From contig NW_004624795.1 of assembly GCF_000247695.1 (NCBI RefSeq), forward strand, positions 7,007,923-7,071,922: a DNA stretch of 64,000 nt. Direction: 5' to 3'. The stretch's first letter is position 1, and each line of letters starts with the position of its first letter. The translations under genes and the position numbers were made by a program. Positions 33,265 through 44,403 of the stretch are shown here, piece after piece. This DNA comes from Heterocephalus glaber (Eukaryota; Chordata; Mammalia; Rodentia; Bathyergidae). Under the pieces are notes generated by a model. That model was not told where the DNA came from, ran no database searches, and saw nothing but the letters and a program-made list of their open reading frames with translations.

Positions 33265-33460
33265 TTCTTGATGCAAAAAGTGGGAAGGGATTTCCAGGTA
33301 AAGGAATGGCCTGAATAAAGGTATGGGCTTATTCAGAGGAGAGAGAGCAGACCAAGTGGCTAAAGCCTGATGGACAGGCCCTGATATGCTCTGAAAGAAG
33401 TTGCTAGGGAAGGATGTAGGGGAGAGAGCAGCAAGGTTGGCTCTGTTTGTGAGGAAGGTC
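33265..33460 (+). mobile_element. L2-like fragment
   Basis: TGGCCTGAATAAAGGTATGG and CAGACCAAGTGGCTAAAGCC are the only landmarks. Confidence 0.4.
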
Positions 33461-33464
33461 AGTC

Positions 33465-33860
33465 ACTTTGGTTAAAAGAAAAACTTTAGGCAAATTTAAT
33501 TTAATAGAGTTGATTTCAGCAAAGAACAATTAATGACTTGGAGAGCTCCACTCAGCAATGGGACCTGAGAGCTTTTATAAACCAAACCTGGAAGCGAGGT
33601 AGAGAAATCACCTGATTGGCTACAACCAGGCATCTGCCTTATTTGGGCACAGTTTGATCAGTGGCTGCCTGTGATTGGTTGAAGTTGGTGTTTGTGATTG
33701 GCTGAAACCTGGGTATTGTAAAAAACATACTCCTAAATTAGGTTTCAGTTTGTTTATATACTAAGTTAGGTTGTGGTTTGTCACTAAGAACTCAAAGGAA
33801 AGACAGCCTCAGGCTGATGGGCTCCTGATTATTTAACACTTTGGTGGCTGTGTTGGGATT
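33465..33860. mobile_element. Possible LTR-like repeat with three ATTGG boxes
   Basis: TTTCAGCAAAGAACAATTAATG, AGAGCTTTTATAAACC and three copies of GATTGG(C/T)T (33615, 33674, 33697) suggest an LTR regulatory region. I cannot name the family. Confidence 0.4.
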
Positions 33861-33865
33861 TCCGT

Positions 33866-34044
33866 TTGGTGGCACTGGGGATTAAACCCAGGTCCTTCAC
33901 TCTGAGCTATCTCCCCAACCCTTTTTTATTTTAAAACAGGGTTTTGCTAAGCCACTAATTTGCCCATGGTGAGCTTAAACCTGTGATCCTCCCGCCTCAT
34001 CCTTCCAAAGCGCTGGGATTCTAGGCATGCACCGCCAGGCCTGG
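33866..34044 (-). mobile_element. B1-dID dimeric SINE
   Basis: GGCACTGGGGATTAAACCC to TGAGCTATCTCCCCAACCC is an antisense ID half. After a T-rich linker comes AACAGGGTTTTGCTAAGCC to GCGCTGGGATTCTAGGCATG, a B1 half. Diverged, hence old. Confidence 0.8.
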
Positions 34045-34382
34045 ATATGACGATTGTTTTGTAAAATATGACTCTTTGAAGAAGTTAGGATTATTTTCTT
34101 TTTTAAATTTTATTTATTTATTTATTTTTTTAGGGTTATTGTCTTTTGGAGTGAGCCAGCCAACCCACCAACCCATCTAATTTTATGAGGATTCTAGATG
34201 GCTAAGATTTTACTCTATTTGGTGCTTATTCAAGAATAGAAACATTAAAAAACAGAGTTCAAATTGCCTCTGGGACCCGTTAACTAGACTAAATGTGTGT
34301 TAAGGCCAGATGAGGAAACTTCTTGAAGTTTTTGGTGGTAACAGGCAAATGGGTTAATTCTCCCCTTCTCTTTGCTATAAAA

Positions 34383-34480
34383 GGGGCCGGGGATGTAGCT
34401 CAGTGGTTTGGCCGCCTGCTGTGCAAGCACGAGGACCCAAGTTTAATCCCCGGTACCAAAAAACCCCCAAAACAAAAATA
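34383..34480 (+). mobile_element. ID SINE
   Basis: GGGGCCGGGGATGTAGCTCA to GTTTAATCCCCGGTACC, with an A/C-rich tail. CTCTTTGCTATAAA and CTCTTTGCTCTAAA flank it. Confidence 0.93.
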
Positions 34481-34499
34481 CCTCTTTGCTCTAAACATG

Positions 34500-34650
34500 T
34501 GAGAGAGCTGTGGGTCAGACAGCCTAGGTCCTGAATTGAAATCCGAGCTCTGCTCCTTACCAGTTAAGTGCCCTTAGGGAAATGTCCTTTCCTTAGTCTC
34601 AGTTTTCCTAGCTGCAACATGGAGCTGATAATATCTGCCCTGGAAGGCAG
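34500..34650 (+). mobile_element. MIR
   Basis: GAAATCCGAGCTCTGCTCC and CTTAGTCTCAGTTTTCCTAG. Confidence 0.7.
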
Positions 34651-34743
34651 AGATGGCCGGTGTGGTAAGGCACTTTCTGTGGGTGTGAGTGAGGGGGGAT
34701 GCTCCATTGTGGACCACATCTGTCGAGAGTGAGCAGGAATTCT

Positions 34744-34858
34744 TTGTGTTCGTGTGTCTCACTATGGAGCCCAGGCTGGCCTTGAACTCACGGCGATCCT
34801 CCTACCTCAGCCTCCCGAGTGCTGGGATGAGAGGAGTGCGCCATCACACTAGGCAGTA
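34744..34858 (-). mobile_element. B1 SINE
   Basis: CCCAGGCTGGCCTTGAACTC and CTCAGCCTCCCGAGTGCTGG are antisense B1. A 12-base duplication AGCAGGAATTCT flanks it at 34732-34743 and 34859-34870. Confidence 0.88.
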
Positions 34859-35464
34859 AGCAGGAATTCTGCCAGAATGACTTCTCGGTGTGGGCATCTC
34901 CTGTGAGTGACTCTCTAGAGCCTCTGCCCTTCGCCCACTCCCTCAGTCTGTGTGACTGAGGGCCCATGGCTGCCAGGTGGGAAAAGAGGAGCTGGGACCA
35001 CACAGTGCATGACAGCCAGTACTGTCCCTCAGGGAGCTTGTACCTCTGTGCCACAGTGGGATGGGCTTTCTTGCCTCACTCTACCCTGCCCGGGCTGGCT
35101 ATTAGCACTCCTTATTCCTTGAGTGGGAACTGCTTAGGTGGGAACTACTATGGTGAGAGGCAGCTTCCGGGGGAACCAGCCAGAGACACACAACTGATCC
35201 CCTGGGGTCCCAGAAGGATCCAACTACTCAGTTCCTAGTCTCTGTGAGCACAGTTACCCTCTTCCTTCGCTTTTCATGAACGTTTTTTGTAAGTTAAAAA
35301 GTAACATGCATAGTTAAAAATCCTTTCTCTAGAAGGAGACCAAGAGGTGGAGAGAGGAGGAGGGAGAAAAGAGGAAGGAGAAGTAAAGGCATTAAGATGT
35401 GTTATGCACATGTACAAACTCTGCACTGTGAATGTAATCGTTCTAAGCTGCGAACATGTACTCA

Positions 35465-35735
35465 CAGACTTGCTGTTAGGAGCTGAAGTTGGGTAGGAAG
35501 AGGCGGTCACTGAGGGGACAAGCTGGAAAGGTTCGTCTTCCTTCCTGGCGCCTCCCTTCTCTGATTCCTGGCCGCCATGCCTTGAGCAGCTTTTCCTCCG
35601 CCAGGCCCCTCAGCCGTGCCATCTTGCCTTGGAGCCAGCGGATCATGGACCAAAACCATGGACCAAAGTAAACCTCCCCTCCTTTAAACTGTGGGTGTTG
35701 GGTACTGGGTCCTAGCTATGAGAAAGTGAGCAAGG
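35465..35735 (+). mobile_element. MaLR-type LTR fragment
   Basis: CTTCTCTGATTCCTGGCCGCC, TTGGAGCCAGCGGATCATGG and AAAGTAAACCTCCCCTCC follow the sense order seen in the LTRs at 3.8 and 15.5 kb. Confidence 0.55.
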
Positions 35736-36110
35736 CAGAGCCACCGGCCACTTCTCTGCTTGGGGGTGGCACAGAGAGACTAACACTGGCAGATCAGAAT
35801 GGCTGGATTGGGAATGATTTTTGACTTCTAAAGTTTTCAGTAGTGTTTGAACTTTTAAATGACGTGCACGTACTATCTTTATAATAATGAAATGAAAGAG
35901 CGAGTTGCAGGTAGTTCTCTAAGCAAATCAATTGCTAAGCGGAAGGCAGGGGTCGACTTTTTAATTTTTTGATGTTTGTTTTGGGTAGGCAGAGAAAAGG
36001 GCTTTGAGTAGCAATTTCGATTTTGGCCATTAAATTTTGGCGCTCTTCAAAGACTGGGGTGATGGGGATGGCGCCAGGGAAGCCCTGTGCCTTGCTCTGC
36101 TCTGCATCTG

Positions 36111-36124
36111 CCACTAGATGGCAC
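36111..36124 (+). promoter_or_regulatory. Consensus CTCF-binding motif
   Basis: CCACTAGATGGCAC matches every position of the CTCF core CCASYAGRKGGCRS. It lies in a unique, fairly GC-rich stretch about 400 bases right of a MaLR fragment and outside any SINE. CTCF organises chromatin loops; occupancy cannot be judged from sequence. Confidence 0.6.
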
Positions 36125-36675
36125 TCGCAGCACAGAGATGAACCGGCCCGCCGACTCTGAAGGCACAGCCTGTCTCCCAGCTAGGCAGGAGGAAGGGGCT
36201 TTTAGAAAGGGACTGCCAGGCGGACACCCCCTGCTGCCCTAAACCCCGAGCAGGCAGGCAGCTGTATCTGGAGGTTCTGTGCAGTGACGGATGATAGCTC
36301 CTCTCCATACAGGGCGGCACTGTTCGTTTTGCTATTTACCCTGTGGGCTTGTGTAAGTTCTTTTTGCCCACGTGAAGAAATTGGTGCTGGCCTTGCAGGC
36401 TCCCAGGCTCCGAGGCGAGTCCCCGGACAGACAGGTGGCAGTCTTCCCAGCGTCTTTCTAGTGAGCTGCAGGGTAGGCAGCTTCAATTGGTGTCCATCTG
36501 TGTGGGCCAAACTTCCCGGAAGACTGTCAAGAGGAAGGCTTGGCCCTGGTCCTTGGGGTGAATTCGGGGTGTGCACAGGTGGCTGGGGAGGCAAACCTGG
36601 AGTGGGGGCCACTACAGTTCTACCACCTGTGATGCCCACCGGGGAGTGGGCCCAGGTGAGGGAAGAGAGGCAGGG

Positions 36676-36870
36676 CTGCTGTATCAGTTAACGCCAGCTG
36701 CTGTAACAGGTACAGCTTCAGAGCTCAGTGGCTGGCACAGTAGAATCTCGTTTCTTGCTTGCAGAATGTTCAGAATGGCTGATTCTCACCAGCAAGTTGG
36801 TAGCTCTTCTCCAAATGAGAATTCAAATTCAAAGGCTCCTTTCCTGGTGACTCTCCTGTTCTCAAAGCAT
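36676..36870 (-). mobile_element. LTR-like fragment, MaLR type
   Basis: GCTGTATCAGTTAACGCCAG, CTGCTGTAACAGGTACAGC and GAGCTCAGTGGCTGGCAC recall the antisense start of these LTRs. The remainder is unrecognisable. Confidence 0.35.
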
Positions 36871-36939
36871 GGGTTCTAAAGACTGAAAAGCGGGAGGAAC
36901 TTGGATGGGCATACATGGGAAGTATTTTGTTTTCCTTTC

Positions 36940-37120
36940 ACCATACTGGAGATTGAACCTAGGCCTTTCATACTGAGCTGCATCCTCAGCCCTTTTTATT
37001 TTTTATTTTGAGACAAGTGCTTGCTAAGTTATTAAGTTGCCCAGGCTGGGCCTGAACTTGTAATCCTCCTGGCTCAGCCTCCCCAGGTGTTGAGGTAACA
37101 GGTGTGCACCACGCCTGACC
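36940..37120 (-). mobile_element. B1-dID dimeric SINE
   Basis: An antisense ID half (ACTGGAGATTGAACCTAGG to TGAGCTGCATCCTCAGCCC), a T-rich linker, then an antisense B1 half (TTGAGACAAGTGCTTGCTAA to TGCACCACGCCTGACC). ATGGGAAG/ATGGGAGG sequences flank it as probable target duplications. Confidence 0.85.
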
Positions 37121-37359
37121 ATGGGAGGTTTCGTGGGTCAGGCCCAGTGGGGGTAGAGATATCACTCCCACCTCTGCTGCACTGATCGGAAATGAGTGGC
37201 CTCCCCTAGCTACAGATGAGGATGGGAAGTGTAGTCTAGTGTGTGCCCAGGAGGTGAGAAGACAGGTTTTGGGTACAGCTAACTTGTCTCTGCTCCAAAA
37301 CGCATTATTAAATAGTCACAGTGCAGAGCTTATCTCAGACATAATCAGATTTGCTTATA

Positions 37360-37525
37360 CTGATATCCATGCTCAAAGATGTACACGGCTGTGATTATAC
37401 AAGTCAATATTTAATCCCTTACAAGTGGTAAGGGATTAAAAATTTATGGTCTAGCCACACAAAGGAATACTACATAACAGCCAAAAATCTTCAGGTAGAA
37501 GAATATTTTGTTTCTATGGTCATCA
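37360..37525 (+). mobile_element. Possible ancient L1/HAL1 fragment
   Basis: GGTCTAGCCACACAAAGGAATACTAC followed by ACAGCCAAAAATC resembles the sense ORF2 3' region. It is short and diverged, so the call is weak. Confidence 0.4.
37410..37440. other. Perfect 12-bp hairpin
   Basis: TTTAATCCCTTA (37410-37421) pairs fully with TAAGGGATTAAA (37429-37440) across a 7-base loop. It lies in a possible old L1 fragment. There is no U-tract or pre-miRNA-length stem. Confidence 0.6.
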
Positions 37526-37529
37526 TGGT

Positions 37530-38640
37530 ACTTTATTAAGTCATCATAGTGTGTTATTATTTATTAAGTTCTTTATTAAGCAGTAATCCCAGAAAGCTCC
37601 AGGGTTCGTGTGAATCAAGAGTGAAATATAAAGAGACGTTAACTACTTTCATCTAAATGTTCTTCTACTTAGAGTCCTGGACAAAAATCTATATTTTAGA
37701 TTAAACCCTTTGAGATATTTTCTGTGTATTTCTAGGAATGTATTTCCTCAAAAGCAAAGCATACAATTGAATTATAGGGCAGACTTTGTAGGTGACTACT
37801 TAATTCACTCCTTATCTCACTGGTGCGCTGCCTGACTCCTACCCGGAGCAGCAGCGTCCCGGGGCAGGAGCTGTGGCAGGTTTGTTTACTGCTGTACAAA
37901 CTGTGCAGAGCTTGGAGTAGGCATTTGGTAAATATTTATAGACTAAAGTCGAATCAAACGGGACAATGTCAAATGCAAAAACAACTGGAATGAAAATGAA
38001 AAAAAAGGGGGAGGGAGTGAATCTAGAGCATGAGGGCAGCTATAAGAAGAAATTCGTATTACATATAAAAAAAGGCTGCAAGAAAATGCCTCAGTGCCAT
38101 AGGCTCTCGATCTGTTCTTATATTCAGGGTTTCTTCTATTTTCCATTCCTTTTTACAGTGGATCATTTGGATAATCATTTACAGCTGTCATTTGCGGTCA
38201 AGATTCAAAGAAAAAGTTATTCCTAAGCAAGGCTGCTATGGGGACCAGAGTTGTGACTGATCCTGGGTCTTGGGTGGTGTCACTGGCTGGGGCCCACCAT
38301 GTCCCCGGTATTGATGGCCAGGTGTGGGGAGCATTTAGATTATTCCTGCCAGAGTCCAGCCTGGATGTAGGGACTGGGGGGATATAGAGGCAGGGGACTG
38401 ACTGGGAGGGGAGCGGACGCTTCTCATTCTGGGTCCTCTTGACTTTCCTCCGCTGCAGAGCTGGGAGTGGCATGGGTTTGGCTGCCGGGAGAGGGGCAGA
38501 TGGAGGAGATGGGGAGCTCCTCACAGGCTGGGCACTTGGTCCCCTAATCTTTGGCAACTTCTCTACCCTCCTGAGGTGGCTGGTAAAGTACAGGGCATTG
38601 GTTAAATATGAATTTTAGATGCAGTGAATAATTTTTTAAT
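37530..38640. other. No feature recognised
   Basis: AT-rich left half and GC-richer right half with only random short frames. Confidence 0.5.
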
Positions 38641-38670
38641 GCATAAATTATGTCCCCAGCACTGCATTCT

Positions 38671-38754
38671 TCCCCCCACCCTCGGTACCAGGGATTGAAC
38701 TCAGGACCTTGTGCCTGTGAGGCAGGCGGTGGAACCACTGAGCTAAATCTCCCG
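38671..38754 (-). mobile_element. ID SINE
   Basis: GGTACCAGGGATTGAACTC to CACTGAGCTAAATCTCCCGCC. CCCAGCACTG(C/G)ATTCT at 38655 and 38755. The tail is pyrimidine-rich (CCCCCCACCCTC) rather than plain T on the plus strand. Confidence 0.93.
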
Positions 38755-38869
38755 CCCAGCACTGGATTCTTTACATTAAAAATAACTCCAAGCGGAAAAG
38801 CCTTGTTTTGTGAACTGACCTGTGTTGTAAGCAGGTAGTCAGTGCTCCAACACCCGAGCAAATCAGCCT

Positions 38870-39010
38870 TGTGATGTGCTCCGCCCAGCTCCTGCCCTTC
38901 TGCTCCACCTCCACGGCCCACCCTAGGGCTGCCAGCAGCCAGTCCGAGTCCAGTCGCTGCCCCGCGCCAGCCCCGCCTGGGTTACTGAGGAGGCTTTCTC
39001 CTGGTGAAGC
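38870..39010. other. GC-rich segment, possible promoter-like
   Basis: CTCCGCCC, CGCTGCCCCGCGCC and AGCCCCGCC look like SP1-type boxes. Too short for a CpG island, and no downstream exon is seen. Confidence 0.25.
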
Positions 39011-39019
39011 CTGCCTGGC

Positions 39020-40440
39020 CAGATCGGAGCTCAGACTCCTGTAGGTGGCTGTTTAGGGCTCAGCCCCGCCTGGGCAGCTCCTTGTTTCTGGTGGACTCTG
39101 CCCCGGGCTGGGTGGCTGACTGCCAGCCTCTGTTTCCCCAGGTCCTCAACAAGCTGCCAGGCTCCCAGCTTCTCCCTGAAAGCAGCACGTTGCCCTGTGA
39201 GGTTTTCTCATGACTGCATAACAGTCAAGTGCTGCCATGGAGTGGGAAACAGCTGGGAGCTGGGGAGGAGAAAGGGCTGGTGGAGCGGGCAGCAGGAAGG
39301 GAAGGCACATCCGGTCTCAGGAGCTGGGGTGGGGTCCCAGGCTGGTCTTGAGTCCTGAAGCCTTTCGTGGTCTGGGGAGCATGGGAAGCACAGGAATCCA
39401 CCATGAGCAAACAAGCTGAGGGCAGGATAAGCTTGCCAGCGAATGAGGCGAACGGGGGTTGGGGGCAGGAAGCAAAGCTCTGCCTCAACCCGAGGGACGG
39501 TGGCTGAGCTGGCGCCGGTGAGCTGGGTGTAACTGGGAGCACGGCCCACTCCCCTAGGCCAGGTTTTGCACACTTGTCAGCCAAAAACCAAATAGTTCCT
39601 CTGGACCGCTTGTTGGTTTTGAAAAGTACATTTTCAGCGGAGGCTGCTGAATACACCTTTCATGAATGTGGAATTTTCCAGTTTTAAAACATTAGGTTGA
39701 ACCAAATGAAATGGCCAATAGCTCAGTGCTTCAGATTTAGCAAAAACAGCAGTTGTATATGCTGTGATCATAAAACTACACACACACTCACAAATGTACA
39801 GTGCTGTGCACACATAGACTAAAGTCAGCCTTGTCACAAGCACCTACTGGGCTGACGTAGTGACAGGGTATCTCTGGGAACTTGTCTCAAGATTTTAAAT
39901 GGAATGGATCTCCTGCTTGCCCAGTACCTTTTTCTGGGGAGTCTGCTCTGCCCTTGTCGTTTTAGAAGATGCCCAGCCTTGGTGGAAGATACCTGTTGGT
40001 CCCCACCAGGAAGCTGGGTGGAATCCTGCTGGGCTCAAGTTCTGTTTGCTTCGAAGTTCAAATTAGTTTTGGAAACACCAGCCACACCCTGAGTTATTTT
40101 GTGCACTACTTTTGTCAATTTAGTGTATGAGCCGTCACCGTCTAGGGGGTCGCCTAAACTTTCCTGTTGTCAAAAGGCCTCCTGGGTTGAGTGCCTTTTA
40201 ACCATTGTCCTATCCTGTGACTCTGTGACCTCCTGTGATGTCCATCGTGGGTGAGAAGTAGAGCAGTAAGAGGCCACATATCCCCAAGCGTTGGAGCGCG
40301 ACGCGGGAGACACAGGGTGTCACTGAGCTTAATGAAAGAATAACTTCGCAAAGCACAGAAACAAGCGCACAGTAGAAGCGTGTTCGGCTTAGTGAGGATT
40401 CATGTGCACGGCAGTCTGTTGGGATGAGGCTATTTTTTCC
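39020..40440. other. No feature recognised
   Basis: Unique-looking sequence. The patch 39610-39790 is AT-rich and could be an old repeat or conserved element. Confidence 0.45.
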
Positions 40441-40454
40441 CCCTTTAATTGTCC

Positions 40455-40625
40455 TACTCTGGCTCTTTCATCTGCTAGCTGTGTGACCTTAAGCAAACTA
40501 TCTGAGCCTCAGTTTCCTCATCTATAGAATAAAGAGAGTAATTCCTACCTGCAGCAGTCCTAATGAGCACTGGATGAAGAAAGGTGAGTGGAAGCATGTT
40601 ATCCACTGCAAAGCTGAATAACAAT
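40455..40625 (+). mobile_element. MIR
   Basis: GCTAGCTGTGTGACCTTAAGC and GAGCCTCAGTTTCCTCATC, very close to consensus. Confidence 0.85.
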
Positions 40626-41451
40626 GGCATGTGCGATGAACAGCGAAGACCCCCTCCTGGGCCCAGGTAAGGGCGGGAAACAGGTAGCAGACTGTGAGAA
40701 TCTGACCATCAGGGAATGATCCCAGTAGGCTGGGGGTGGGGGAGAATGGACTGCAATTCTGGGTGGGTGGACAGGAAGGGGCAGCGTTGCTAGGGAACCA
40801 GCCTCAGGCTTGCTGGGATGAAGGATGTGATGCAGGATGTTAAGTGTACAGGAGCAACCTTGGCTCTTCTGAGTGGCCGCTGAGTGAGGGGAATCTCTGC
40901 ACTGCTGCTATACTTGCGTGGTTTCAATCTGTGGTTCCCCCAGAGCTCTGGACACACAGAGGCCCCAGGAATATCTCCTCTCCACACTATTCTCCAAGGG
41001 CTCAGAGACAGTATGCTGTGGTGTAGCATTTCCTATTTCCCATGAGAGTCATCAATGACTCGCACAATGTAGAAATTTTAATGTAGTCATGTGCAACAAC
41101 AGCAGTGTGAGGATAAATAAATGTCCAAGGGTCAATCATCATTGAGATCTCATATTTACATGTCAGTTATAGGACAAAGCATCATATTACCCGAGATCTT
41201 CTGGCAGAGGTGCCATGAACTGCCTTAGTACTCAACACTGCCTTTGCTCTCCTTGCAATGATAGAATCTTAATTATGGGTGATAGAACACAAGTCAAAGT
41301 AGCTTAAACAAAAGGGAAGACAATTTCATGGGTTGGTCTCTGGAAATATCAGTGGGCAGTTAATTTTAGGGTTTTGGGTCTCTCTCATAGCTGCGTCCTC
41401 TTGTTCACCAACATCAGTGTAAAGACATTGCCTTTCAGAATAACAATGGCT

Positions 41452-41554
41452 GGGCCTGGGATTTAGCTCAGTGGTTTCGCCGCCTGCTGCGCAAGCGCAA
41501 GGACCTGAGTTCGATCCCTGGTACCAAAAAAAAAAAAAAAAAAAAAAAAAGAAA
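41452..41554 (+). mobile_element. ID SINE, young-looking
   Basis: GGGATTTAGCTCAGTGGTTT to GAGTTCGATCCCTGGTACC, with an uninterrupted tail of about 24 A. A perfect 16-base duplication CAGAATAACAATGGCT at 41436 and 41555. The long pure tail and perfect duplication suggest recent insertion. Confidence 0.97.
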
Positions 41555-42004
41555 CAGAATAACAATGGCTGACAAGTTCCAGGGAGATTCTGATTGATTC
41601 ACCATTGGTCATGTGACTATTCCGGAGCCAATCATTGTGCTGGGGGGGGCGGGAGTATTCGGAATGACCTCTTGGAGGGGATGGGTAGAATCAGCCTCCT
41701 TTCTGTATCACAGAGAACACATTCCTTGTTAGAAAGGTAGGAGTGGGTGCTAGAGGACAGAATGGATGTCCCCTGCAGGACTTTAGTGTCGCGGCTTGTG
41801 GATTGTTCACTTTCAGCTCAAAGGCAAGGACTGTGTCTATTTTCACTTAGCCCAATATCCTTAGCACAGTGCTCGGGACATGATATCTATATATCTTATT
41901 AATGAACAGATGGACATGTAAATTAGATACTTTAGCAAGTTAGTTGGCAAATTCTGCATCTATAATGGGACTTCCTGGTATTCATATGTATAACATAGTG
42001 TTTT

Positions 42005-42240
42005 TTTAAAAAATTGAAGTGAAATTCACACTACCATAATTAATTATCTGAAAGTGTACAATTCAATAGTAAATAGTACATTCACACTGTTGTGCAATCC
42101 ACACTTACATCAAGGTCAAAATCATTTTTGTCACCCCCAAACAAACCCCATACCCCTCTCATTTCCTGGCAACCAGCCAATGTGACTTCTGTGTTTCTGG
42201 ACTTACCTATTCTGGATGTTTCATGTAACACACTATTTCT
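42005..42240 (-). mobile_element. Ancient L1M 3' UTR fragment
   Basis: The plus strand has the motif order of antisense L1M 3' UTRs: AAGTGTACAATTCAATAG, then GTTGTGCAATCC, then CTGGCAACCAGCC, then TATTCTGGATGTTTCATG. Confidence 0.7.
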
Positions 42241-42585
42241 TAATGAAAACAACTCAACAAATTAGTGGGAGTATTTTTCTTACACTTACCAAACAAACAG
42301 AAGAAACAAGGTTGTCTAATATTTGGTTGCAAACAACACTAACCAGCTTGAGGCAGCTTCTCTGAGAAAAGGAGGGTTTCTGAAGCACCCAAATTCTTTC
42401 TGGAAGCCCAGCCCCTTTGGGAATTGGTGCTGGAGTCTGAAGATTTGCCACAACTCTGTCTTCAGTTCTGCTTCTTTCTACCTGTTAGTTGCTACTCTCT
42501 CTGCACAGACAGATTTTTCTCTGAGCAGAGACATTTTTGGGGTACATGGCTAAAGATGTCCTCTCCCCAACCACCAGGATGATTA

Positions 42586-43509
42586 ATGTCCCTTTTGTTT
42601 CCCCCATATTTGGCTAGGTGGCTCTGGGCCCCACTTCCCAAGTGCTGGGAGAGGGGATTGATTGGCCCAGGCTTGGACCAGGTGCCACCCTGTTCCTTCC
42701 TGTGGCTCTTGGTGTTGACCAGAGAGCTTTATGGAGAGCAGGGGGGCCACAGATCCAAGCCACCAGCGAGCAGACCGGCAGCACTTGGGGCCCCAGTTTC
42801 TCCTCCAGAGACCTGCCTGTTGCTCAGAAGCCAGAGGGCTGCTCTGGGCTTCCAGAGCGAGGCTGTAATTGATTTTGCTTTAGAGGATTTCATGACCCTT
42901 CTGGAGATAATAAAAAGGACTAACATAAAGTTCTCCCAAACAAAATCAATTGTTTTCCTTCCCCCCAGCACACAGAGGCAGTCTGCAGCTCCTCTGAGTG
43001 CACAGCCTCCTGGAGCACGGCGCGTGGGCTCCAGGGAAGTGGTGGCCTGGTTCGGAGCACACTTGTGCCAGTCTGAGTCACAGGAATCTGAATCTCCGAG
43101 ACCTTTGCCTCATTTCTTGGCTCAGGAGGTTTTCTACTCTCCCGATGGCTGTCTTTGGAGTTGTCTGTCCTCTGAGTGCCAGTGGAAAAGGGAGCAAGAT
43201 ATAGTGGTGACAGTTAAAGGTGGGGTCTTCCAGCTACTTTGTTCACAAGAGGCCCCTTCCGGCCAGTGGTCAGGAGAGTGGCTTCAGCTTCCCCAGGTGG
43301 TCTTTAGTATCTTAGCTGCTGTAGGCTCTGTGCACAGAGAAGCAGATGGGCTCCTTTCTGGGACAGCAAGGACAGGTGCTCAACAGCCTCCTTGGAACCA
43401 TAATTCTGAAGTCTTAGGAAGCTTAGCCTCCAGCCCAGCTGAGCAGAGTGCCCGTTACACAATCCAGACCGAGCAAGGAGAAGGACCATGCACTTTGGAG
43501 CCAGGCTGA
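42586..43509 (+). other. 307-codon open frame, probably not a gene
   Basis: It is long for non-coding DNA, but its composition (Ser, Pro, Gln, Leu, Trp rich) fits GC-rich chance frames. It crosses the inverted-repeat element at 42867-42951 and shows no domain. Confidence 0.12.
42862..42960. promoter_or_regulatory. Possible conserved element with inverted repeat
   Basis: AATTGATTTTG at 42867-42877 and its exact reverse complement CAAAATCAATT at 42941-42951 bracket an AT-rich, non-repetitive segment inside a GC-rich surrounding. It looks like a homeobox-rich non-coding element or an old MITE. Confidence 0.35.
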
Positions 43510-43660
43510 ACTCTATTTGAATTCTGGGTCTGTGCCTTGTTAGTTAAATGGCCATGGACAACTCAGCCTCAGCTTCCTCTTGTACAAAATGAGCCTACAA
43601 ATGTATATATTTTATTCTGTTGATGCCAGGATCACATAAGGCCCAGAGCTTACCTAATGG
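43490..43660 (+). mobile_element. MIR
   Basis: TTTGAATTCTGGGTCTGTGCC and CAGCCTCAGCTTCCTCTTG. Confidence 0.7.
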
Positions 43661-44403
43661 CTTGAAGAAGCTATGTTTACCCTAAAGAAAGGAAAACTAT
43701 TGAATGCATTATTGCAAATCAGTTAGGAGCAATCTCACTGCATTGGTTCATCTGGTGTCTCTTTGTTGGCATCCTCCTCATATCTGCAATTGCTGATTGT
43801 CTTTGGGAAACTCAGTTGGCCCCAATTTTCTCCTCTGTAAAATGAGGTTGGAAGAGGAGATCATCCCCAAGGTTCCTCCTTGCAGAAGAACAAGGTACCT
43901 GGAGGCCTCCAGGACAGAAGCATGAAGTCCCCAAAGTGTAGCCAAGGCTGACCACTTGTGAGATGGCTGGAAACTAAGGGTGTCTGGCTCCGACTCCAGC
44001 AGTCTGGAAAGATGTAGGCAGGGAGGGAGTGGGGCCAGAGAGATGATGTTTTCCCAAGGTGTTTTGTGAAGGAATTGTGCTGCCCCACCATGGGACTTTC
44101 TAGAGTCTGTGGTTGAAGTTGAGAATCCAGGAAGACTTGTGAATTTCCAATGGTCTCTCCACACCCAGTGCCACTTAGGTGTGATATCAGAGATGACTTG
44201 CTCATATCAGCAATTTACTGTGAGTGCAGAGACTTATCCTCCTATAATGATTTTTTCTTGCAGTTTCAGAACAGAAAGTACAATATTGTGGAAGACAGAT
44301 GAGAAGAGCAGCACAGAGCAGCAGTATCACTATAATAGGGACATTTCTATGGGCATCCATGACCTCTTGTTTGCAGTACTCAAGAAAATGTTTGGAGGTT
44401 GTA

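Noticed and set aside
37410..37440. Hairpin as a microRNA precursor or terminator
   Set aside because: The stem is only 12 bp, far shorter than a pre-miRNA, and rho-independent terminators do not apply here.
42586..43509. 307-codon frame as a possible gene
   Set aside because: No domain, biased composition, overlaps an inverted-repeat element, no promoter or splice context.
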